Shown here: positions 10,184 to 18,519 of the stretch, piece by piece
How the letters are laid out: each line of letters begins with the position of its first letter
Numbering within the stretch: position 1 is the stretch's first letter
NCBI GenBank assembly: GCA_009733775.1
Contig: WOGZ01000443.1
Location: 1 to 22,606 of the forward strand
DNA: 22,606 nucleotides
Direction of reading: 5' to 3'
Source of the DNA: Alectoria sarmentosa
Taxonomy: Eukaryota > Ascomycota > Lecanoromycetes > Lecanorales > Parmeliaceae
Position numbers and translations under genes: made by a program
Notes under the pieces: generated by a model
Databases searched by the model: none
The model's input: only the letters and a program-made list of their open reading frames with translations
What the model was told of the DNA's origin: nothing

Positions 10184-11002
10184 TCAAACTTCATGCGAAC
10201 TTACGCAACATGTGCAGCCCGGCGTGTCAACGAAGAAAAGACGGTCCATCGGCATGAGATCGCGATCCTCAATTATCGTCTTCAGGCTGTCCTTCTCGTG
10301 ATCCAGCACACCTAGCAATTCAACCCGCCTGGGATACGGCCCTTGCCCCTGGAAATCCAACAACTCCACGACATCTTTAACAAGCCGACAGCAGCCAAGA
10401 GGGCAACGAGCTTTGCTCACGTCCAAACGGAGAAGGTGGAGTCTCAGCTGGCCAAAAGCCTCGGTGATTGGGTCCCAGACTTCCAGCAGGTGGTCTAGGT
10501 AGCAATCATGGATAGCTTCCAGCTGTTCACTCTGAGAAAGCCGCTCGAACGAGCCATTCCCAACAATCACATCTTGTTCCTCTTTCGTGGACTCGAATAT
10601 GTCGAAAGTGCTCACTTCGAAGTCGCGCATATCAAACGCACAATCCAGCTTCCTGATCATGAGGGGAACACTCTGGAAGTAAGGATTCCCTATCATATTC
10701 CACCCAGCCAGGCCCTTCAAAGCGCCACCGATGGGAAAGTAGAAGGTATTATTCCTCTGTGAGAAGAGAATGGCGCTAGCTTCCGCCCGCAGTAAACCGT
10801 CCACCCTGAGCAGTTCCCACATCGGATCCTCGTGGTTCCAACTACGAAAACGGTTTCGGATGGAGGCTTCCTTGCCCATGGCGACATTTCCACGAACCAG
10901 CAGCAGCCTCAGGATCTGGTCGCGGACCTCCGTCGGGAGGTCGTAGTAGCGGAAAGGTCCTTCTCTCTTGAAGTTAGGGTACGGCAAGGAAGTTTTAGAC
11001 AT
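10184..11002 (-). CDS. 2EXR/F-box-like fungal hypothetical protein
   Basis: 272 residues from the ATG at 11002-11000; an in-frame upstream ATG at 11104 would add 34 residues but they look like leader sequence. Near the N-terminus, GPFRYYDLPTEVRDQILRLL is the F-box/2EXR-like start common in ascomycete hypothetical proteins, followed by LLRVDGLLRAEASAILFSQ and NNTFYFP, which fit the usual pattern of these families. A cysteine-rich patch (CPLGCC, and CTCC at the end) is unusual. The 3' end is ambiguous: a perfect GTAAGT donor begins at 10204, with a GCTGAC branch site and a CAG acceptor ending at 10146, which would replace the last six residues with nine others and end at 10116. The function is unknown; it may be an adaptor of ubiquitin ligases. 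Confidence 0.75.
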   Translation of the reverse strand: MSKTSLPYPNFKREGPFRYYDLPTEVRDQILRLLLVRGNVAMGKEASIRNRFRSWNHEDPMWELLRVDGLLRAEASAILFSQRNNTFYFPIGGALKGLAGWNMIGNPYFQSVPLMIRKLDCAFDMRDFEVSTFDIFESTKEEQDVIVGNGSFERLSQSEQLEAIHDCYLDHLLEVWDPITEAFGQLRLHLLRLDVSKARCPLGCCRLVKDVVELLDFQGQGPYPRRVELLGVLDHEKDSLKTIIEDRDLMPMDRLFFVDTPGCTCCVSSHEV

Positions 11003-11101
11003 CGTAGCGATGTATGGCAATTGGGAAAAGGGTAGAACGCAGATACAGGAAGGTGAGATGGGGGAGTGGTTGATGAAAGAGGTGACGCGGTTGTCCAGAG
11101 T

Positions 11102-11113
11102 CATGCATGCATG
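11102..11113. promoter_or_regulatory. CATGCATGCATG palindromic run
   Basis: A self-complementary run about 100 bases upstream of the chosen start of the 2EXR-like gene. A near-identical run, TGCATGCATGCA, lies at 1788-1799 about 210 bases upstream of the GH12 gene, and a related one at 2522-2556. Alternating purine-pyrimidine composition could favour Z-DNA, or it may be a factor site. This is weak evidence. Confidence 0.25.
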
Positions 11114-11371
11114 ATTAGCGCGGAATGCACAACTTTGTGCAATTGGGGCGCTTTTGGCCGCCGAGGTTCCTAAAAATACTCTAGTAGGCTTTCACGTGTT
11201 TCAACAGCAATCATTCCTTCAGACATTGTTCCTACGTTCAGAAGAAGGCCCAACTCCTCGAGCAACTCAAGATCTTTGAGACACAAGTCAATGCAGTCGC
11301 CACCAGGCAATCATGACCTGAGACCATTCAAAAGGCGAAGGCGAAAGTGAAAGCGAAAGCAGAGAACCCTT

Positions 11372-12540
11372 TTGCCTGAACAGCAAGACACCGCTGAAGT
11401 ATCAATGGAGTATGTGAACAAACAAAGCAAGTCTTCATCCTCGAGATTAGACTCGTATAGAACTCGTCATCGAGCTGAGCGGTCTCACTGGGACTCACTC
11501 TCGAAGTTGTATGTGACATCGGAAGCTCTAAAGGAACTCAATCGACGACACGGCCTAACGCAGACGAGTGTTCCTAAAACAATTCCTGTGGTCTAATAGC
11601 CCAAACTCGACAGATATGTTTCAAGTTCTGCACGCCACGGCGGTCCTGATTTCCCCTCCATACTTACACTCCTTCTTTATTGAATCTAGCAATTTACTGA
11701 CCGGATATCAGCCTTGAACTCCCGAGGAAATCTCCTCAAGTCCAACTTTAATATCTTCAAAGAGAGGGGACAAGTCTAAGCCAGATTGCGAGTCCCACCT
11801 AGAAGAAGAGAAGTACAATAAAGGCTCGTCCGCTTACGACTAGAATCTCGGACACCATCTTGCCGAGAACTACGCCTTTCGAGCTCTTCATCGTGGTAAA
11901 AGGCCTGAGAATCATCAAGAGTGGTTTAGAGCGCTGAGATGGCCCCGTGCATCACTGTCGCCATCGCGCATGTGCGATGAATATGAGGCATTCTGGAGGG
12001 CCGCCGATGACACAAGAAACGACAAAGGCGAGATCATGACCCAGGTGCTTTCCGAGCGCATAAGCCAAGATAGCTACCCATCTGGCAAAAAATGGCACGG
12101 GGCTAGAGAAACGATCAATTCGAGACGGCTTGAGGACGATCATCGCTCTCTCAATCTGCAAAGACACTCCTTTCTTACCAAATTTCTTGCCAAACGTCAC
12201 GGACGACTACTGCTATTTTGCTGCGGCGGAGAGACAATCTCGGCATGTTTGCCGCATTAGTCGCTCGAGGCATGCACCGCCTCCCAGACTATTGAAAGGA
12301 CAAAAGCTTAGGAAAGCAATGCCTACACTATCAGCATCATTGATTACGGCGAATTTCTTCGTCTGTATACCCACTAGTAAATGCGACCTGAAGGAACTGG
12401 CTCTCGTCCATATACATACATGATTTCATTATTCGAGGGTTTGAAAGCAACCAGAAACGCGGGCGAGAAGGCCAATCAATGGGTACCGACCGATATGAGT
12501 TCATCGAGAGCCAATTCTCAGACTAGGAATCGAGATTCCG
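11372..12540 (+). pseudogene. Decayed copy of a fungal-specific hypothetical family
   Basis: Pieces of one widespread ascomycete protein family lie in the right order but in different frames. They are RTRHRAERSHWDSLSKLYVT with EALKELNRR (about 11450-11555), ENHQEWFRALRWPRASLSPS (about 11910-11968), DEYEAFWRAADDTRNDKGEI (from 11976), DTPFLPNFLPN and AERQSR in a second frame (about 12160-12240), the characteristic ARGMHRL in a third (about 12268-12290), then YTISIIDYGEFLRLYTH ending in two stops near 12375, and GSRPYTYMISLFEGLKATRNA (about 12390-12460). I recall the PRxSLSPSR and GARGMH motifs as typical of this family but know no function for it. At least three frame changes and several stops show that it is not expressed as a full protein. 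It lies between the 2EXR-like gene and the aldo-keto reductase. Confidence 0.75.
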
Positions 12541-12544
12541 CAAA

Positions 12545-12971
12545 ATATAGCAATTGGATAGTCTTGGGTGTGTCTACGCAAGGTTATTGTCAAGTTTGTT
12601 CTCAGCTTTCGCGTTACTCTACAGTAGAAATTGAATTTCTATCTATCTTGCACTTAAGAGCGAGGTGAGGATGGTATGATGACCAGACAACGAGCCTTCC
12701 ACCAAGTAAAGCAGCTTTCGCTATATTGAGGTCTCCAAATAAGATACCTACTTGGCTAGGTTTCTTTCCAGACTTCTGGGAAATTTCGTCCGCAAAAAAA
12801 ATCTGTCTTCGGCACACGAAGTCGAAGGAGCAGTATCGCGGACGCAAAGAATCAAGGCGAACAATCGCGGAGACGTCGAAGAATGGATTTTTGTGCGGGA
12901 TATTTGCGCCGCGACAGGGTCACCATACTAACTCTATCTACCCAGCAGCTGCTCTTAGCTAGGCCATCGGT
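12545..12971. other. Intergenic stretch downstream of the aldo-keto reductase
   Basis: Short open frames only, none recognised. It follows the decayed gene and contains the 3' flank of the reductase, which is transcribed leftward into it. Confidence 0.5.
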
Positions 12972-14033
12972 CTAATGCCAGTACCTGCTAGTCACAGGCC
13001 TCACTTTCTCCCAAGCCTCATCCAACGCGTTCACCACATCCTCCGGCAATGGTCCCTTATCGAGGTCCTTCAAGTTTTGCTCGATATGCTTCGTGCTGTG
13101 CCAAAGATCAGCCCCCCTTCCCTCTGTGTCACCTTCATCATTATTTACTCACCTGCTGGCTCCAATCAAAATAGCATCCGGATACTTCTTCCCCAGCTGC
13201 GAATGATGCGTCATCCACCGCAAAGCCACCTCCGCCAACGTAAGGCCATGCTTATTGGCCGCCGGCTTCACAATATCAAGCGCCTCAAAGTATTCATCCT
13301 TGAAGTATTTCGCTCTGTACATCTTGCCCTGCCACTTCTCCGGATCGAATCTCGAGCCCTTTTCCACTTGTGCATCTTTCGAAAAGCCACCTGTAAAGAA
13401 TCCACCACCAAGTGGATTGTATGCGTAGTAGCCCATGCCGTAGTGACGTAGACAAGGGAACAGCTCGGCTTCGACGGTGCGGTTGAGGGAGTTGTAGATG
13501 CCTTGGTAGACGCACGGTTTGATCCAGCCGTGTGCTTCACATATTTCGCAGATCTGAGCGACTTCCCATGCCATGTAATTCGAGATCGCAAACTTGTCGA
13601 AGAGGCCCTGCTTGTGTAGCTCGTTGACTTCGCGCAAGGTATCGATGTAGGGTGTCGTCCTATCCGGTCCGTGTAGGTACCACATATCAATCTTCTTCGC
13701 GTTCAGGGCCTTCAGTGACCGCTGCAGGTTCTCCCTCAGATGCTCTGGTCTGTGTGTCCACTGCTCTTTATCCATGTTCCGCCCAACGGTGGGGTAGAAC
13801 TTTGTGTCCATCACAATGCCCCTCTCTTGCCAGTCGAGCTTGCCCAGGTATTCTTCCGAGGAGCCACTACCATAGTATCGCGATGTGTCAACTTCATCGT
13901 GGCCGTAGGACTGGAAGATGTCGAGGATCTGCTTCGCTTCACCGAGGTCGCTGACCCGGGATTGCTCTGCGCCGTTGCCGATGGTCATGGCGCCGAAGAC
14001 GACATTGACCGCGGATTTCTGTTGGGGTGCCAT
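12972..14033 (-). CDS. Aldo/keto reductase, AKR7-like (aflatoxin B1 aldehyde reductase type)
   Basis: NADPH-dependent oxidoreductase that reduces aldehydes or ketones in the cytosol. Exon 1 is 14033-13153 and exon 2 is 13095-12972, with a 57-base intron (GTGAGT donor, CACAG acceptor). The splice joins ILIGAS to TKHIEQNLKDLDKGPLPEDV, the family's C-terminal block, and the protein ends in SRYWH at 334 residues. Without splicing the frame stops two codons after the donor begins. The catalytic tetrad is intact: D49 and Y54 (EVDTSRYYGSGSSE), K78 (MDTKFYP) and H121 (WYLHGPD). SNYMAWEVAQI and YNPLGGGFFTGG match the cofactor-binding side of the barrel. The name reflects the family, not a role in aflatoxin metabolism; no such cluster is present. 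It is divergent from the NLR gene, with about 490 bases between their starts. Confidence 0.95.
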
Positions 14034-14525
14034 TCTGCTTACTCACTACAGAAGGTGCGAGGACTTGTGACAATGTTGAATGATTATGGTGGGCGGAAGA
14101 TGAGCAGCATATGGTTGACTTCTAACAAGACCTCTGGAAAAGTCGGCAACTTCGTCCACGGAATGACGTAACTTCAAAACGCGACCAATTCTGGACACGC
14201 GACTGTCGCGCTTGGGCTTCATGATGCCCGGCATTAGTTTGATATTCCTGCGAAAACGAGTTCTGTGATCAGCATGCTGTGGCATGGTCAGAAAGGCGAG
14301 TACACACTTTCCTGGTGCTTGGGAATGGACTACGCATAAGCAGCTTATGTCAGCAAAAGCTGACATGAAGTGTTTGGTGAGTGGCTGCTATGGATCTGCA
14401 AATGAATAACTGTAATGGGGAGGTGGCAGTGGTGATCCAGAACCACCAGGCTCCAGCCCCGCTTTCGAGGCATCTTTGTCCAGCCACAGTCTGCAACTTC
14501 ACTGTTCCATGTTTCGAGCAGTATC
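14034..14525. promoter_or_regulatory. Shared divergent promoter region of AKR and NLR
   Basis: The 492 bases between the two opposite start codons must hold both promoters. Apart from the perfect hairpin at 14347-14366, no TATA box or recognised factor site was clear. A plus-strand upstream reading frame beginning at 14381 overlaps the NLR start in another frame and could dampen its translation if transcribed. Confidence 0.4.
14347..14366. promoter_or_regulatory. Perfect 8-bp inverted repeat with 4-base loop
   Basis: ATGTCAGC, then AAAA, then GCTGACAT: a perfect hairpin in the intergenic region between the divergent AKR and NLR genes. It could be a dyad site for a dimeric transcription factor (half-site TGTCAGC) or an RNA hairpin in the NLR leader. 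It contains no T-tract and is far from any 3' end, so a terminator is unlikely. Confidence 0.45.
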
Positions 14526-16478
14526 ATGGATATCGTCTCCGACGTCGCAGCCGTTTGGGCTCTCGTTGGAGCCACTAAGAAAGTTGTCGGATTCATTACA
14601 GATTTGAAGGAGGCTAAAGATGATCGTGCGAAGATTGTGCAGGAGTTGCAAGGCTGTTGTGGCATTCTTGAAAAGATTGCAACATCAGTCGAGCGGGACG
14701 CGGAAAGCCTGCCAAACTTGGCCTCTTTAGTCTTTCCTAATGGGCCATTAGACCAGTACAAGCACGAAATCGAAGAACTCGTCCCGAAATTGACAACAGC
14801 GCGCGGACTAGGCGACATAGGGAAGAAGTGTAGGTTTGTTGCAGGAAAGAAGGATATTCAGGATGCTTTGTCTATGTTGGAGCGCTGCAAAAGTACATTT
14901 TTGGTCTCTCTGAATTTCGATCAGACGTGAGATGATGTCTTCCATATTGGCATTCTTTCGTGGTGGCTGATGAAATTAAGGCAAATGCTCGTGGACTTCC
15001 AGGGTAAGCTCGACTTGATCGCCAGCCGTCCTGTGGCCCAAGCATATCACCAGTCGAGGCCGATGGTCCCTTTCCCTTTGGATGCTAGAAACTTCGTTGG
15101 TAGGGAGGAGCTCATCACCGCTCTCACTCAAGGATTCATAAAGCATAGCCGTATGGCGTTACATGGATTGGGTGGCGTGGGGTAAGGGTACCTCTGTGCT
15201 GAGGATTTTGAAAAGGCGCGGCCATCTAATTCTTGGAACAGAAAGTCTCAAATAGCAACCGAATACCTCTGCCGGCTCCATCAGACGGAACCAGATGTCG
15301 CCATCTTTTGGGTGTCCATGGCAGACCGGTCCCGTTTCCTGCGATCCTACGAAGACATAGCCCTCGAGATTCCTGAGCCGTTCAGGAAAGACCACGGCCT
15401 ACTTGTCATGGAACCAGTGCACGGCGAGGATCCTTTGATGAGCTCCAAAACACCTGTGCTAGTGAAAGATTGGCTGAACAGCAAAAACAGTGGTAAATGG
15501 CTGCTTATTTTGGACAACGCCGATGATCCAGAGGCCTTCAGCAGTATAAATGACCACGGAAAGTCGCTAACACCATACCTGCCCCCATCAGGAAATGGCC
15601 ATTTCCTTATCACGTCACGCTTTCGAGGGATCGCGCTGACCTTAGCGAGTAGCGAGGATTCCTTGATCCACGTCACTCCCATGACTCCACAAGAAGCAGT
15701 TTCGCTTTTACTGACCAGAGCCCCAAAGGGTACATCCACTGAAAGTGATACTGCTGAGTTGGCGAAAGCACTGGACTATTTACCATTGGCAATCAAGCAG
15801 GCTACAGGATACATCACTGCCACAAGTACTAGCATCAAGGACTATCTCAGGCTATTCTCGAAAGATGACAATTATCAAAGACGCCTATTGGAGAAGACCT
15901 ACCGAGATATCGGCCGAGATACACACGATGATCTTCAGGATTCTGTAATCTTGACCTGGCAAATCTCATTCGACCAAATCAGACTTCAAAGACCAGCGGC
16001 CGCAAACGTACTCTCTCTCATGGGCACCCTCAACCGAGAAGGTATCCCAATCGACCTTCTGACGGGCTTGTCAGTTGACGAATTAGAATCTAAAGACGAT
16101 ATTGGGATCCTGATCCAGTACTCTCTGATTAGCAGAAATGACAATCTTGTCACATTCAGTATGCATCGACTTGTCCAACTCACAATTCGAACTTGGCTTT
16201 CGAGGCAGGGCTCACTGGGCAAGTGGCAGGCTGAAGCGCTCAGGCTGCTATCAGATGCCTTGGCAGTGGCCGTTGACAAGGAGCCTCAAGATCTGGCGAC
16301 GGCCAGGTTGTATTCTCCACATGCCAGCGTTGTCGTAGATTATATGTTCGAGATGAAAGTAGACAGGGAACGTCAAATGAACTTGAAGGAAAGTTTGCGC
16401 CTTTGCCAACTCCACTTCCGTATTGCAGACCTTGGTATTGGTACAATTATTATTTCGAAAATGAAACAATCGACGTAA
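14526..16478 (+). CDS. NLR/STAND protein with NB-ARC domain, TPR arm lost
   Basis: Fungal NOD-like receptor, a family linked to non-self recognition and regulated cell death. Exons are 14526-14926, 14981-15181 and 15242-16478; both introns (54 and 60 bases) have GT-AG ends and keep frame, giving 612 residues. Residues 1 to about 135 form a helical N-terminal domain of the SesA/HeLo-like type (SDVAAVWALVGATKKVVGFI). ARNFVGREE precedes the NTPase. The P-loop GLGGVGKS (196-203) is itself split by intron 2 just before K202. Walker B LLILDNADD is at 288-296, FLITSR ends at 327, the GLPL-like LPLA is at 381-384 and the MHD-like MHRLV at 508-512. All core motifs are intact. After about residue 540 a tetratricopeptide arm is expected, but the frame ends at KMKQST while TPR-like sequence appears to continue in other frames. 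It may therefore be truncated or a recent pseudogene. Confidence 0.85.
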
Positions 16479-16620
16479 AGATCTATAGCTCTGAAATTCA
16501 GATAGAAGCATATTGAGGAGACATTTCGAGCAGATAAGCGGCTCACAAAACAAATTGAGGCACCCAAGGAGCCAAGAGGAGATAGCTGGACTTTATTAAA
16601 TTCCTGATCTCACACTACTT
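16425..16620 (+). pseudogene. Out-of-frame remnant of the NLR TPR-like arm
   Basis: Just before the NLR stop, the next frame reads WYWYNYYFENETIDV and then KIYSSEIQIEAY before its stop. After a second shift the sequence reads EETFRADKRLTKQIEAPKEP and GDSWTLLN. Together these resemble one fungal TPR unit of the kind with a charged helix pair and an ExxFGADxxLT-like turn. This suggests two indels, one near 16430 and one near 16510, in a formerly longer gene. Beyond about 16620, stops occur in all frames. The similarity is judged by eye and is moderate. Confidence 0.4.
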
Positions 16621-17106
16621 CTTGGATATCAGAGATTAGGCGTCTTTAATAGCAATCGACGCCGCACCCGCCAAATCATATCGAGCAGTCAAGGATTTCG
16701 CTATTCAGAGTTCCTCTTGAAAGCACACCAGGCTTTGATGGATTGCTGTTACGAGGGGATTCAAGCAGGAATAAAGGATGACACATGTCCCAGTTTCTTT
16801 TTGTTACTCCGCGTTAAGATGGTCGTGTACGAAGAGGTCGTTCTCGAAGATCTAGGGAGCCTCTCTCTCATTGTCCTTGATTTGAAAATAGGCATTCTGT
16901 CTTGCGATCTTTCGTTGGGTATGTTAAGACCAATGTTAAGAGCAGTAGACTTGATGAAGACTTGATGCTATTTATTGATCCATCTAATTGCCGTACTGTC
17001 TGGGCGCTCGATTCTCCTCGGTCCAGTCATCGCAGACCCGAAATTTATAACCAGCATCTCATCTTCTCACCACAGCTGACCATTTTCCCTCCTCGGATCT
17101 TCAAGC
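16621..17106. other. Intergenic or further decayed sequence
   Basis: Only frames such as 16717-16965 (82 codons) are open, with no family resemblance. It may contain more of the broken NLR 3' end, and the 3' flank of the small secreted protein gene, which runs toward it. Confidence 0.4.
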
Positions 17107-17501
17107 TCACTGTGTCCCAGTCAGCATTCATCCGCTCCTTCGCTCTCTCATCATATATACGGATTTACTCACGTTGCATTCACAGATAGCATAGTAATAG
17201 CCCTGGTTGAGAAATGGGGCCATGCACGAGTGGCAGCCGCTGGCTGTGCACTCTGAAGCAGCGGCGGCCGAGGTGGTAGCGCGGTAAGATCCTCCGTTGC
17301 AGCCTGCAGGCTCGGGTACTGCTTCACGGGGTCTGCGACTGTCAGCTCCTTGTATAATGAAAAAGTGGGTGAGAGGAGGGTGATGCAGGCCGTGATTTCA
17401 CTAGAAGGGGGGGAGGGAAATGGGTAGACGAACATGTTCAATGCACTGGAGCCGACGATGAAGACGGAGGCGAGCACGAGAAGGGCGCTTGAGAAATGCA
17501 T
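17107..17501 (-). CDS. Small cysteine-rich secreted protein (effector-like)
   Basis: Predicted 92-residue protein from exon 1 (17501-17402), exon 2 (17348-17173) and a last exon that contributes only the stop codon (17109-17107). Exon 1 encodes a clear signal peptide, MHFSSALLVLASVFIVGSSA. An unspliced frame runs to 17169 but is proline/alanine-rich without the cysteine pattern. Removing 17401-17349 (GTG donor, AAG acceptor) moves into a frame with PEPAGCNGGSYR, SECTASGCHSCMAPF and LNQGYYYAICECN, which has six cysteines as expected of a disulphide-stabilised secreted protein. A GTGAGT donor follows at once; its GCTGAC branch and CACAG acceptor deliver TGA. The first acceptor is less certain: a CAG 30 bases further also keeps the frame. 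A TATAATAA element lies about 110 bases upstream. No family is recognised and the role in host interaction is inference only. Confidence 0.55.
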
Positions 17502-17610
17502 GGTTGGAAGATGTTTGGCTCGATTTATTTTTCTTTGGGAGACTGAGAGACTTGGAGACTAATGGCGAAATCCTTGAAGAGCGTGATAGACAGGTGCGAG
17601 GCGATCTCCT

Positions 17611-17620
17611 TCTTATTATA
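17611..17620 (-). promoter_or_regulatory. TATA-like element of the small secreted protein gene
   Basis: TATAATAAGA on the minus strand about 110 bases upstream of the signal-peptide ATG, a plausible distance for a fungal promoter. Confidence 0.4.
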
Positions 17621-17715
17621 CCTGAAGCCGGTGAAGCCTCAGGCCAGCCATACTACGGACCGTGAAAGGACAAATCGGACGCAAGTGCTGTTGGACAATG
17701 GGGCTGAGGTGGGCT

Positions 17716-17739
17716 GATTGATTGATTGATCGATTGATT
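17716..17739. repeat. GATT microsatellite
   Basis: About six units of GATT, with one GATC interruption, in the upstream region of the secreted protein gene. Confidence 0.8.
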
Positions 17740-17891
17740 AATTCGTACTGGATACCGTACGGGTTACCCCGCAGAGGGCTTCACGGGCGTCTCAGCTCCA
17801 GCCAGAAGAGTTCACGCCCGGGGTTCCTAATCTCGGGATGGACTATTAGGTTGCTTAAAAACAAGCCACTATGGGCTCCACGCCCCCACAC

Positions 17892-17925
17892 GATGATGAT
17901 GATGATGATGAAGAAGAAGAAGAAG
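17892..17925. repeat. Compound GAT / AAG microsatellite
   Basis: Six units of GAT followed directly by five units of AAG. In one frame this reads as poly-Met then poly-Lys, which should not be taken as a gene. Confidence 0.85.
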
Positions 17926-18228
17926 CTTCCAGTACCTCTAGACTCTCAGTAATCCAGAGCTCTCGATATTTTCAAGTTTTTGGAACGTTGTTGTGCGACA
18001 GTACAACCGTACAAGCGTTATAGGGAAAGAGTTTTCGGAAAAGGTCAGAGCGCGCTGCGGAGAGGAAAACGCCTAGAATCAGAAATGTGCCTCAAAGTTC
18101 ATTACAGCGCCTTAAAAACACAAATAAGTTTCTCAAAATGTTTATGAGTGTCATGGGAAAGCCCGGGGCACATAAACTATGCGTGTGAGCTAGGTTGCCT
18201 CGTCGCCAACACTACCCAAGCCAGGAGG

Positions 18229-18235
18229 TATAAAA
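18229..18235 (+). promoter_or_regulatory. Isolated TATA box
   Basis: TATAAAA on the plus strand, 17 bases before an ATG at 18252. It is the clearest TATA element in the 17.6-19.5 kb region and is not explained by a known gene. Confidence 0.35.
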
Positions 18236-18251
18236 CCTTAAAACATTAGCT

Positions 18252-18519
18252 ATGGTGTCGGCGAGTAGACTGCTTGGTCAGGATGGTAAGTATTTCGCGA
18301 AACGGACTCCTTCCTAATTGAGATTGCCAGTGGGTAGATGATTGCGCAGCAGATGATTTTGGCAGTGAGATTACTCTAGCTCTTCATTCGATTCCCGACT
18401 TACCCGATTTCCATCACGCTGCAATAGGCACACAGCTGACTTTTGGATCCAATTGGCCCATGCCCAAGGAAACAGCTGAAGATTCATCTGCAACTTTCCC
18501 CGGATCGCGATGGCGTTGA
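18252..18519 (+). CDS. Weak candidate small spliced gene
   Basis: Not recognised. After the TATA box, an ATG at 18252 opens MVSASRLLGQD, then a consensus GTAAGT donor at 18286. Using the TAG acceptor at 18335-18337 (52-base intron, CTAAT branch near 18314), the frame continues through DDFGSEITLALHSIPDLPDF to TGA at 18517-18519, 71 residues in total. The nearer CAG acceptor would give a stop after four codons, which weakens the model, and the TATA box is very close to the ATG. There is no signal peptide or known motif. It may be a non-coding transcript or chance. Confidence 0.22.

Noticed and set aside
12972..14033. Aflatoxin-type metabolite cluster suggested by the reductase name
   Set aside because: The name belongs to the AKR7 family in general; no polyketide synthase, P450 or regulator is in the window.
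6099..14033. Secondary-metabolite cluster joining methyltransferase and reductase
   Set aside because: The two are almost 6 kb apart with F-box-like genes and a dead gene between them, and no core enzyme is present.
13740..14171. 143-codon plus-strand frame over the reductase 5' end
   Set aside because: Antisense shadow of the aldo-keto reductase, which has an intact catalytic tetrad.
15347..15739. 130-codon antisense frame in the NLR
   Set aside because: Shadow of the NB-ARC coding frame on the opposite strand.
18273..18292. U1 snRNA-like match (minus strand ATACTTACC)
   Set aside because: It is just the complement of a consensus splice donor; the rest of the U1 sequence and structure is absent.
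18370..18410. Possible tRNA B-box (TCATTCGATTCCC)
   Set aside because: No A-box at the correct distance upstream and no acceptor stem could be folded. No tRNA was found elsewhere in the window either.
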